In this document: one piece after another, positions 23,801-33,500 of the stretch
Numbering within the stretch: the first letter of the stretch is position 1
How the letters are laid out: every line of letters starts with the position of its first letter
Position numbers and translations under genes: made by a program
The notes under the pieces: model-generated
Database searches by the model: none
Seen by the model: the letters and a program-made list of their open reading frames with translations, nothing else
What the model was told of the DNA's origin: nothing
DNA from: Gliomastix tumulicola
Lineage: Eukaryota; Ascomycota; Sordariomycetes; Hypocreales; Bionectriaceae
Reading direction: 5' to 3'
Length of the DNA: 64,000 bases
NCBI GenBank assembly: GCA_001599755.1
Contig: BCHX01000002.1
Location: 2,046,001 to 2,110,000 of the forward strand

Positions 23801-25309
23801 AATACGACGTCGATCCGCTTCATGGAACTGAATACGACCAAACGCCGCCACACGGCAGCCCCGAGTTCCTTCAAGAACGGCCTCTCTATGGAGGAAGAGG
23901 ATGATATGTCCTTGGAGCGGTGCGTCGTTACTGGTGCTTGTACTGTTCCTACACTCGAGCTGTACCAGCACTCATGTCGTGAGTTGAAGAAGTACATCTC
24001 CGAAGGACGGCGCATCGTGGGGGAGATTGAGACGGACACGTTCGAAGAAAACCCTCCCCTCTTCCAGGAATACATGTCAGCCACCCCGGATGTGAAAGCG
24101 CTCATGGACAATCAGTTCAAGAACGTCAAGACCCATGCTCGCTTGCTCAGCAAGGCCATGTGGTACGAATGGAGGATGAAGTTACAGGATGGTCTCAGGG
24201 AGGGATTGGTTAAGATTGTGGAGGGCATGGACCAGGACGACAAGTTGCTGGGCCAGCAGCAAGGTCTGCTCAACTCAGTACTTCCGGCACTGACGAAGCG
24301 GCACAAGGGACTCCAGCAGGAAGCCGAGAATCTTGAAGAGGTTGCAAGGGAACTGGCCGATTGTGACCCTGCAGAGCTGGAAGCAGCCCGTGACGAGCTG
24401 GCGTCCCTTGACAGCGATGTTGCTGAGAAGAAGAGGCTCATTGCAGAGCTCACAGCGCAGCTTGAGCAATCTACTGCCGATGTCGAGACTCTGACTACAA
24501 AGAAGCAGTCTCACGTCGATGACATCCGTGAATCTGAGAAGATCAGAGAGGAATGCCGTGGCTGGACAAGTGCCGAGATTGACACATTCAAGAGTAAGTG
24601 TACCCAACCCCTTCCGGTTTCTCACTTGACTAACTAACACACTCTAGGCCGAGTCACTGCAATTGAACGAAGTCATGGATGGGCGGTGACTGGGATTTCT
24701 GGTACGAGCATCTCTATGACCTACAAGCGAGACGTGGAGCTTGTGTTCGACATGGCGGCTTTCCAGCCCAGCCGTAAGAATGGGAGCATCGATCTCTGGT
24801 ACATTGCCGACACTCGAAACACCAAGCCTGTCCCGAGGACAGCCATCCATGACTTCTTCCTGGAGAACATCAGAGATCAGATTCGCAGCATTCCCCAGTC
24901 GCAGACTCCGGTGAGCAGGATGCTCAGTATGGTCCAGACTGGCTGGGATAAGGCAAGAGTCGTGAGTCGTCAGACGAGCGATGTTAATATCGCGTTCCCT
25001 ACGGTTGTGGCGAGACGGTCGGACTCTGCCATCACCATCACGAGTTCCCTTCTCTTGGTACCCTTGGAGACGAGGGTAGAGGCAGTCCTGAATCTTCACA
25101 GCCACGGCGGCGCAGAGGGACTGAACATCGAGATTGCACCAGAAGCAAAGGTTATCTACGGAGAGCACTTCAACGTTGGCAAAGTTGGCGAGTTTTTGGC
25201 CACGAGGATCGGCAAGGCTGTAGCCTTGGCAGGCGCTGAAGCGGAGGAGTGGGGCGATGTGATGACTGAGCTTCACCAACGGCTGATTGCCAGAGGAAGG
25301 AAGCAATAG
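20881..25309 (+). CDS. SPC7: Kinetochore protein Spc7 (KNL1/Spc105)
   Basis: Three exons, 20881-21090, 21149-24593 and 24648-25309 (introns 58 and 54 nt); 1438 aa. It is the outer-kinetochore scaffold of the KMN network that recruits PP1 and Bub1/Bub3. A SILK motif lies at residues 81-84 and RVSF at about 155-158, the paired PP1 docking sites. Six MELT-type repeats lie at about residues 375-550: MEMTNAVGG, MDVTRVLGG, MEFTTAIGG, MELTAIMGG, MDMTTGFGA and MDITTAVGG, the last four with conserved glycines. A serine/proline-rich basic region follows. The C-terminal third has the Spc7 coiled coil and the RWD-containing globular end (HGWAVTGISGTSISMTYKRD). The second intron sits at the coiled-coil/RWD boundary. 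Confidence 0.93.
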
Positions 25310-26342
25310 AGCGCGAAGATAGTTACTGTAATGAATAACGACCAAGATGCATTGATTGAGCAATAAACTGGCGATGGATTCAATTCCATCTGCATGCTGT
25401 CAATTGATTCTTCTCGCACATTGTAATAACAAATGGAGCGGCCACCCTTGCCAATTCAATTGATTAGGTTGCCCCTCCTCGTGTAAACATGGGTGACCAC
25501 CAAATGAGGGCGTTTGCACGGCAGGACGAAATCTCAAGAACCCCTCACTTTTCGCTCCTCGTTTGCAACCTGATGACGTGGACCGATGCGCGAAGAATCA
25601 TTTCGAACTTTTTGCAAGTTCAGACGACTGAAATTCAGTTGTCAGGGCAATGTGAAAACGTGGGGTGGTGACGGCTAGTTGGCACTGTGCGTGCCTTGAA
25701 TCACTGCTCATCCGCTGTAAACATCAGGCTGGGATACCCACGGGCTCGAAACAGCACGAGAGACTGAGCAGAAGCACTGATATCAAATAATTCGCTGTAA
25801 TCGTATCTTCACGTGTTGTGAATTGTCTGTGGAAGGGAAACAAGGTAGTTGCATCGTGAGTCAGGTCATCTCTTGCCCCGTCACTCCTTCAATGCGTGAC
25901 GGGCAACATTTGTAGACGTAATTGTAGTATTTTATTCTCATCACTGAATTCTGGAGTGCATCTGCGTGTTGTTTACAGTCAGTTGCAATTTTGTTGAGGT
26001 GCGAGGCGGCTGACGGCACTGTGCATGCCGATGCCAAGCATCACAGCCTAGCTTCACCTGTAACTTGGTGCGTTGGCCACCAAATTACAGCGCTTTTACT
26101 GCAGATAGATCACTATCAGCTCACTATCAGTTCAACTTCAGCTCACTTTCAGTTTACTCTCAGAATTCAGCGGCCAGCGAGGACCCACAGTGCCTTTACA
26201 AAACCGCGATTCCTCCCACTCTTGTTTTTCTTTTCTTTTCTTCTCTTCCTTCTTCAGACCCTCGCGCGCAGATTTTTTTTCGTAAAGAAACCAGAGCCTC
26301 TTTCTTTACCATTTTCCAAGACAAGCGACCTTCGTCTTCACA
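25310..26342. other. Intergenic region and 5'UTR of the membrane/acidic-tail gene
   Basis: 1.03 kb between SPC7 and the next gene. It includes the phased repeat at 26110-26164 and then a long pyrimidine-rich stretch (26215-26275) that probably surrounds the transcription start. No gene is seen. Confidence 0.45.
26110..26164 (+). promoter_or_regulatory. Five 11-bp phased repeats
   Basis: Five consecutive 11-bp units, TCACTATCAGC, TCACTATCAGT, TCAACTTCAGC, TCACTTTCAGT and TTACTCTCAGA, put a CAG at 26117, 26128, 26139, 26150 and 26161. Two units contain CTATC, a reverse GATA core, and another AGATAGATC precedes the array. A period of about one helical turn would place bound proteins on one face of the DNA. 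It lies about 180 bp before the 5'UTR intron donor of the downstream gene. The repeat is seen directly; regulatory role is inferred. Confidence 0.6.
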
Positions 26343-26438
26343 GTGAGTAGTCCTCTTCCATATCATTCCATCTCATCGTCTCGGCCGTCCAAGGTTGCCC
26401 ATGAAGTGTGAAGATACTAACGACGCCTGACCGTCCAG
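26343..26438 (+). other. 5'UTR intron ending at the start codon
   Basis: A consensus intron: GTGAGT donor at 26343, ATACTAACGAC branch region near 26414-26424, and CCAG acceptor ending at 26438, immediately followed by the ATG at 26439. It supports + strand transcription and fixes the start of the membrane/acidic-tail ORF. Confidence 0.75.
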
Positions 26439-28010
26439 ATGAGTTCCCTCATTGACTGCGCCCTTGGGGCTATGCTCTACCTCAGCCTCTGCCTCCATGC
26501 CCACCAGGGCCTCTGGATCGCATGCTTGACAGCGAGCCTCTTCACCGAAGCGCTTCGGCGCCTCTCGAATGAAGGGCTCATCGCTTTCTACGCCCGCCTT
26601 TGGTGGGTTGTGATTGCTGCGGCGCACCTTGTGTGCGTTGAGGGACTTGGAGTCACTGTCTGGTGGCTCCTATTCCTCACTCTCCTAGCCGGGTATCGGG
26701 TTATCAAGCTAGATGACCTCTCGCGAGGCCTAGTGTACCTCGCAGGAGGCTCGGTCGCCGTCCGTCTTCTGGGCTGTTCGCTGCGGTGCTTCATGCACGT
26801 CTGTGGCTTCTACCCGGAGACAATCATTCGCCGGTTCGTGGCCTGGGTCCTGCGTTACCTTGGGACCCTGATCCACGTTCCGGCAATGATCAAGGCCGTA
26901 CGCTTCCTGCGGGGTAAGAAGGCGGCAACTGACGACGTTCCCGCCCACGAGTTGAGCTCGGAGACTGGTTCTAAACCGACTTCCAAGCCTGCGAGTGGGG
27001 GTTCCGGGGACTCGTACGTTGACCCCTTCGACATGATAACCCGACGCCGTCGGTGGGTTCCTCTGAGCCAGGACCCGGCTGTCCTCCGCCGCATCGAAGA
27101 TCTTCCTTGGTCGCCACCTGCTCTTCCTCCCATCGAGAGGGGCCCCACGCCAGGCGTGTCCCTCAAGAAGGTGAAGACCAGGAGCGGTGGCACTCGATGG
27201 AGGAAGTTCATCGATGCGGGTGTCCAGGGCACGCCCCTGTCACAGCGTCTCGAAAGGGATGCTGTGCTTCGGCCTGCCCGGGACATGGAGAAAGGAGAGC
27301 GCCTTTCTGAAGGCCAGGCCCCGTCACAGCCTGCGCCTCTCATTAGAAAACCTCTGCCCCCAGTCGGGGAGCCAGAGCAATCGGACTTTGCATTGGAAGC
27401 CGAGGTCCCGCAGCCGATCGTCCTTGTGGTAGAGGATGATGTGCCGGCTGCTGACCGAGGTGATACCGCTGGTCCCCCGGATCGAGATGAGCCGGAATTG
27501 GAAGATGGCGCTGAAGAGGAGGGCACTCCGGTGTCCGACTCTGCCATCGAAACCGCTGGCCTCTCGGCTACCGAGGTTGTCGTGGTGGAAGACGGGGTCG
27601 TTGAGGAGGGCACTCCGGTGCCTTCCTCACCCGTCGAAGCCTCGCCTCCTCGAGCCACCCCGGACGACGCAGAGACGCGTCCGGCCGTCATCAACCTGGT
27701 CTGCTCGGATCTGCAAGCGGAAAGCAGCATTCAAGTCCCAGAGCGGTTCCTTCTTTACAGGGACTGCGGGGACGCTGCCGAAGCCGACGATCGCGACAGC
27801 CTGACCGATGGCGGTCTGGTGGTCAGCCCCGAGCTCTTGGAGTATGAGGTCTCCTCGAGCCATGATCCGGTGTTTGCTCTGGCGATGGATTCGCTCACGG
27901 ACGCCTTTCGCGGTGCCTCCTTCGCGGAAGATAGCGGCCTTCCAGGAGTGCCCGCCGGCGATGTCAGCGGCCAGACAGCGGCAGTCGCGACCGGCATGCA
28001 GATGGTGTAG
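26439..28010 (+). CDS. Unknown membrane protein, ORF part 1 (ends at in-frame TAG)
   Basis: 523 codons starting directly after a spliced 5'UTR intron. Residues about 5-35, 50-85 and 92-118 are strongly hydrophobic (for example VTVWWLLFLTLLAGY), so several membrane helices are likely. After about residue 160 the protein is hydrophilic, with a basic segment (VKTRSGGTRWRKFIDAG near 247) and then acidic, serine/proline-rich disordered sequence. A nearly exact 18-nt repeat encoding EEGTPV occurs at 27516 and 27603. The frame ends with TAG at 28008, but the same frame is open again for 483 more codons, so this may be the first half of one gene of about 1007 residues. I recognise no family. Confidence 0.6.
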   Translation: MSSLIDCALGAMLYLSLCLHAHQGLWIACLTASLFTEALRRLSNEGLIAFYARLWWVVIAAAHLVCVEGLGVTVWWLLFLTLLAGYRVIKLDDLSRGLVYLAGGSVAVRLLGCSLRCFMHVCGFYPETIIRRFVAWVLRYLGTLIHVPAMIKAVRFLRGKKAATDDVPAHELSSETGSKPTSKPASGGSGDSYVDPFDMITRRRRWVPLSQDPAVLRRIEDLPWSPPALPPIERGPTPGVSLKKVKTRSGGTRWRKFIDAGVQGTPLSQRLERDAVLRPARDMEKGERLSEGQAPSQPAPLIRKPLPPVGEPEQSDFALEAEVPQPIVLVVEDDVPAADRGDTAGPPDRDEPELEDGAEEEGTPVSDSAIETAGLSATEVVVVEDGVVEEGTPVPSSPVEASPPRATPDDAETRPAVINLVCSDLQAESSIQVPERFLLYRDCGDAAEADDRDSLTDGGLVVSPELLEYEVSSSHDPVFALAMDSLTDAFRGASFAEDSGLPGVPAGDVSGQTAAVATGMQMV

Positions 28011-29462
28011 GAGCCCACTGCAGCCCCGGTCGTCTTCGACTGCGCTGTCGACATGGACGTTGACGTCGCCGAGGCGTCGCAGCTTGAGCTGATCCCCCCG
28101 ACTGGGGCTATTCTTGGGGAGGGAGGGCAGGAGGAGGAGGATCTCGACGTCGAGATGACAATGGGAGGTAACGACCTCGCGGTCCCCATCGTCAGCTCGG
28201 GCGAGGACGTCCTCCTGCCTGATGTGAACCCGGTCATGTCGGGAGCAGAGGCTGAGGAATGGGATGCGCAGCTGGGCCTGGAGGAGCAGGCCCTGATCGA
28301 CGCTTTCGAGCAGGAGTACGACTCCTTCGTCGAGCCATCCCTGCACTCCAGCATCTTGCGCGACACCGACATGCCGGACCTCCCCCACGAGCTTCCTCAC
28401 CAGTTCGTGCCGGCACCCATTGAGGTGAGTTCAGAGACGGCGCTTCTAGCGTTCGAGAACGATCCGGGCTTGCTTGGTGAGGATGACTCGGATGATGAGG
28501 AGGAGGAGAAGGAGGGGGAGGACGACGATCTGGATGGAGATAGTGACATCTTCCAAGAGCCAGACGTCCTCCCGGAGAAGGAGGAGAAGGCCACTACCGA
28601 CAAGCAACCAGTGGCCGCAGCCGTCGGGGAGGAGCTTGAGCTTCCCATCGACCCTCGGCTCTTTGAGCTTGAGGCGTCGAGCCATGCTCCCCCCGCAGTG
28701 CCGCAGGAGCAGACTCCCGAGCCAGAGTCTGCCCTGTCTGGCAGCGGCCCTGCCGAGGTAGCGGCCCCAGAGGAGACTGAGGATCTCTCTCTGGTGGCAG
28801 CCGAGCCAGCTGCAGTTCCCGAGCAGCAGGCTCCTGCCTCTCCTCCTCCTCAGCGACAGGAAGCAGCGCCCGCGCCCGCGCCCGCGCCAGCTGCACGAGC
28901 CCCGGAGGCTGTTCTGTTTGGCGGTTTCTGGATTCCGGGCGGGAACACGGTGCAGCCGCCCGCGAAGCCTCAGGGCGGAGAGGCTCCCCAGCAACCAGCT
29001 GCGGAGGCTCGCGCCCAGGAGGCAGAGCAGGTTGCGGCCGTGCTCCCGCCTCGGCAGCAGGGAGGAACCGGCTCTCAGGAGTCGGGCCCTTCCCCTGCGA
29101 CGCCGAGTAGGGGCATGCCACCCCGACGGAAGCCCAAGAAGCCGTCGCTGTTCATCACTCCGCGGCGACCGGCGCCCGGTGCCTCTGGCTCGGCGACGAG
29201 ATCAGGGGGAGCGTCTGCGGACCGCGATCGTGCGGCGCGACACTCGGTGGACGCCAATCTCGAGAGGAGTGAGATGGGTCTGCCCGCCGGAGCTGGCTCC
29301 TCTCCTGCCGGGCCTCAGTTTCTGTCCCTGCGCGACGTCCTCCCTGACCAGGGGATGCGTGGCAAGGCTGAAGCCGAGCGCAAGGCGGAGAAGGAAGAGG
29401 CAAAGAGGCGAGCTGCTGCTGAGGCCAGGGCTCGGCGCGGCGACGGGGACAACGTGGCGTAA
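28011..29462 (+). CDS. Unknown acidic protein, ORF part 2 in the same frame
   Basis: The frame of the upstream ORF continues after a single TAG; the first ATG is at 28053, giving 469 aa if translated alone. Composition is acidic and proline/alanine/glutamate-rich (a run of D/E near residues 148-165 of this ORF), with a basic, RPTP-type serine/arginine region around 29115-29270 and an alanine/lysine/arginine helix at the end (KAEKEEAKRRAAAEARARRG). Style and third-position GC match part 1. Options are a premature stop in one gene, an unusual 78-nt intron (28005-28082, GTGTAG...CAG, in phase), stop readthrough, or a separate reinitiated ORF. No domain is recognised. Confidence 0.5.
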   Translation, partial: EPTAAPVVFDCAVDMDVDVAEASQLELIPPTGAILGEGGQEEEDLDVEMTMGGNDLAVPIVSSGEDVLLPDVNPVMSGAEAEEWDAQLGLEEQALIDAFEQEYDSFVEPSLHSSILRDTDMPDLPHELPHQFVPAPIEVSSETALLAFENDPGLLGEDDSDDEEEEKEGEDDDLDGDSDIFQEPDVLPEKEEKATTDKQPVAAAVGEELELPIDPRLFELEASSHAPPAVPQEQTPEPESALSGSGPAEVAAPEETEDLSLVAAEPAAVPEQQAPASPPPQRQEAAPAPAPAPAARAPEAVLFGGFWIPGGNTVQPPAKPQGGEAPQQPAAEARAQEAEQVAAVLPPRQQGGTGSQESGPSPATPSRGMPPRRKPKKPSLFITPRRPAPGASGSATRSGGASADRDRAARHSVDANLERSEMGLPAGAGSSPAGPQFLSLRDVLPDQGMRGKAEAERKAEKEEAKRRAAAEARARRGDGDNVA

Positions 29463-29754
29463 GCTTGCACTTTGGCCGAGAGGAACGGCACGCAGCTTAT
29501 CGCATCAACATGTTTCCTCAGTCACATGCCAACCCAACACCCTGCGCCTCGTCGTTTGGTGGTTGTTGTACGAGAGTGACAAGGCAGGACGTTTTTTCGC
29601 GGGGCGATGGGGAGCCCTTAGCGTTGTAGGACTCTGGTTGTATTTCTCTTTTTTTTCTTTCCTGTACGAGTCTTTTGTCCGAGTTCCTTGTCCGAGTCTT
29701 GTATCACTCCTGTACAACATTTTTCATGGTGGTTCGTTTGGATCGATTCCACAG

Positions 29755-29821
29755 GTATGTTGCTCATTCCCTCTCCTCTTTCGAGCTGGGTGATCAGTTT
29801 TTGCTAACTTGGCTGTTCCAG
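29755..29821 (+). other. Spliceosomal intron downstream of the acidic ORF
   Basis: ACAG|GTATGT donor, TTGCTAAC branch region at 29801-29808 and TTCCAG acceptor: a 67-nt consensus intron about 290 nt after the stop at 29460. It shows that + strand transcripts probably run past the acidic ORF into the hairpin region, either as a long 3'UTR or as a separate noncoding RNA. Confidence 0.65.
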
Positions 29822-29899
29822 ATTGTTTTGCCTTGCATTTCGTCCAGCAGGTCTCTCTCTCCGTCAGATCTTCGGATTCGATAGAGAGTATTCCTTCTA

Positions 29900-30530
29900 C
29901 GGCAATCTGCAGAGATTCCACAGCCTTGACGCTCATTTCGTACCGAGCACTTGTCTGTCTTCTCACGGGATCTCGTCCTCGCGTGGCCAGAGCAACTTTC
30001 CACAGCCTGACCATTGCACCTGATCACACACACACACACACCGAGCGTGTTGGAACCACGGCCGTTTTCTCCAAAGGCTGCCAGACCTCATCAGAATCTT
30101 TCTCTCGCCAGAGAGCACGGTTCTTTGTTCACATCTGCGTGTTCTGAGCACACTTTTCATCAGCTCTTGATCACCGCAGTCAAACAACCCACGAGTGTCT
30201 CGGAATCACAGCCACCTCTCAAAAGGCTTCCAAGACCACTCACCAGCGCTTCTTCGTCAGAAGAGCACTGATCTGCGTGTTCGGGAGCAAAATTTCCAAC
30301 AGCTCTCGATATCGCAACTTCTCATCGACGTTCTGGTTTTCCCAAGGTCAATCTTTCCACAGACCACCAGAACTTGGCCAACGCTCACACTCCAAAGAGC
30401 AGCGGCTGAACTCCTCAGCATGGTCTTGCCACTGAATTCCACAAGGCTGACCTTTGCAATCCACTCACGGCAAATGTCCCAAACTTCATCTCCACGGTCA
30501 ACTTTTCAAGACCAAAGGGACCTCGCCAGC
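29900..30530 (+). repeat. Degenerate TTCCACA repeats and small hairpins
   Basis: Loosely related units with a TTCCACAG/TTCCACAA core, often followed by CTGACC and TTGCA, begin near 29917, 29998, 30293, 30355 and 30437. A (CA)n tract lies at 30026-30040. Several small hairpins occur too, for example CTCTC-GCCA-GAGAG near 30103 and CTTCT-TCGTC-AGAAG near 30250. No protein frame is convincing. It reads as the start of the structured noncoding stretch that follows. Confidence 0.4.
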
Positions 30531-30599
30531 TGATCTCTTTCGAATCTTCTGATTCACGAGAGGTCACTCGGGACGCACTCTTCTCTCTTGTGCTGCCAG

Positions 30600-33500
30600 C
30601 ATCTTTCGCATTGGCACCCGAGACAGCAATGATGGACTCGCAATCTTCTACAGAGCACATCTTTGCACACCATTCCTCGCTGGGCTCATCTCCAATCACA
30701 CTTCAACTTGATGAGCTCAAAACCATCCCCACGCAACACGACCCAGCTCCTCCACCAATCTCAAACACACGTTCGGAGCTTGGGTAGTGTTGGAATGTGC
30801 TCGACTCTCAACGAGCACATTCGCCTGAGATCATTCTCGCACCTGGATTTCGGGAACATTAAATCCAGCGAGCGCTCAGTGTTCTTGAAGATTTCTTCTC
30901 ATCAGAGAAGTTTTCTTCTTGACAGAGCGAGGGGCTCACACTTCTCATGTGGCCTCAGATCTCCTGAGCTTTCCCTCACAGCTCTACTCGACGAGCAGCG
31001 GGTTCTCACTGTCAAGAGACCCAAAGCTCACAAGCTCATATCCTCAACGAGCTCTTCACCACAATCAACCGAGCACGGGGGCTCACTCTCTCTAAGAGCC
31101 CCCAGCTCTCCCGAGCCTTATTCATCACCGGCTCCGACATGATGTACTCCAGCCTTCTCACGGGGCTCATCATCATTCCCAGGTCCGGCAGCCTACAAGC
31201 AAACCATACACACAAACTTTGCTGGGCCTGGGAATTCTGGTCTATCTCGAACCAGGGGCGTTCACTCCTTCTCCACGAACGATCCCTGGCTCGACGTGAG
31301 CTACAGCTCCTCGCGAGCTCAACTCACGATCCTCTGGGCTCAGCAGCCAAGTCTTCCAACTTCTTGCTGAGCCCGGAGACCCAAGAAGCTCATACTCACA
31401 CCATGTGCTTCTTGGCTGTCTTGGGCTTCAATCCTCCTCTCGAAGCCCAAGACAGCAATCTCCGGGCCCAGCACCCTCGATCACTCTCCAAACTTTGATC
31501 TTCTTGCTGGGTCCGGAGAGCTGAGAGGCTCTCACTCCTTGGAGAGTCTCTCGGCAGTCTTCGGCTTCAAATCACTCACGAAGCTCAAGACACTTGTCTT
31601 CAGGCCCAGCAGCCACACTCTCACACACTCGGTCGCCTTGCTGGGCCTGGAGACACTTTGGCTCACGAGCTCCAAACTCCTTACGGAGCTCATCCCAATC
31701 ACTTTCCGGCCCAGCAGCAACATCTCTTTCCACTTCTTGCTGGGTCCGGAAAGTGTTTGGGCTGACGAGTTCCAACTCCCTCAATGGAACTCGTCACCTC
31801 TCTGGGTCCAGCAGCCCTCAAAACAAAACCAAAACCACATTTTCCTGCTCCTCTGAGTATTCTTGCTGGGTCTGGAGAGCTTTGGCTCAAAACAAACCAC
31901 ACACAAACAAGTTTCGAGCCTTCACAATCTCCTGCTCCTGGTGGGCTCACCGACACCACACTCACTCTCCTTCGCTGAGGTGAGCCCACCGACAAAGCCA
32001 CAAAGATATCTCTACATCTTTCGGCTTTTGGCGAGCTCACCACTCTCCAAACGGTGAGCTCGCCACTCTTCCTTTGATTGAGACACGCTCCTCTTTTGAG
32101 CACGCCAACACACCACAAAACGGCACGCTCATCTTTCTCGATCTCTGGCAGCTCACCACCATCTTCTTGAGGTGGGCTGCCAGCCTTGTGCTGCACTTGG
32201 GCTCACCTAATCTCCTCTTGGTGAGCCCCAGTTTGCTGTACTTCCTCGCTGAGATGGGCTCCCACCCTTCCACCTTTGGTGATCTCAACACTCTTCCTGA
32301 AAAAGCTCGATTTTTCTGGAGAGATCACCACTCTACCACGCCTGGAGCTCATCTCAGCGAGCTTCGGAGCTCACCACTTCCATCAACGGTGGGCTCCTTG
32401 CCAAATGTCAAACCAAAACCACTCTCCATTGACCACGCCTGACTTCTTAACCACCAAATCACTGACTCGGATAACCATCTCCTTCGTTCTCTCGCGAGAA
32501 CTTCTCTTAGCTTCTTCTCTTCCACCACACACATCAGCTCCTACCTGAAGCCAGAGAAATCCCTGTCTCCCAAGAAGTCGGCAAGGTCATCTCGACATTT
32601 GACACCATGTCGCCGCTGCAGTCTGTCTGGCCTACTCTACTCACTCACGACAGACTGCAGCAGCAACGGGAAACCAGAGTCAGCCTTTCTTCCTCACACA
32701 CTCTCTTCTCTTCGAGAGGCTGACTCTAGTCTACCAGCTCAGGTCAGATCATGATTTTCATCACGAACTGACGGGCCGCTACCATTGAGCTGGTTCACGA
32801 CTGCGATCTCACCATCCTTCCGAGGAAGAAAAGAACCAGACTTGTCTGTCTTCTCTTCTTCCTCACCCGAGATCGGGGTTTCCCGCTGCACAGGCATGGC
32901 GAGCTCTCGGCACGCACTTCTCCAGTGCTGGGAGCTCAAACAACACACAATCTTCTCCAACTCACACGAAGGGGCGAAAAAAAGCCCTCCCTGGCAAACA
33001 GGGGACTTTGACACTTGTGTCGTTGTTCCCTGTTTGCCAGCCGTGCTCTCATAAACTGAGACACGCAGCAATTGCTCTCATAAATGAGGCCTTTGCTTTT
33101 CTGCCCTCATAAATTGAGGTTCCCACGCCGCTCTCATAAAATGATGACGGTCTTGGGGTTGGCACGAGGACTTGGTCTCAATCATCTACCAAATCACACC
33201 ACACATTCTACATATGACCTCGCCTCTGCCACAAAAGCAACCAACGAAAATAACACCAACTTCACACTATCAACTTCATGATCAATCTTCGCCTGACCAG
33301 CCCAATGCTTCTCAAGCTCAAGACACTCCGACTCACAATCCTCACCAGAGAGAAATCCAACGGACGGGGACTAGATGGCACTCAACACACAAACCACAAA
33401 CCACACACTACACGCCATCAAGTCCTCGTCCACCACCAAAAGCTACGCGGAAAGCCGTCAACACCACCTTTGACGCACAGCAACATCGTCACAGTTGCTC

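Noticed and set aside
28005..28023. 19-nt GTGTAG...CAG micro-intron removing the in-frame TAG
   Set aside because: Far below the shortest introns seen here (54 nt); length also shifts the frame.
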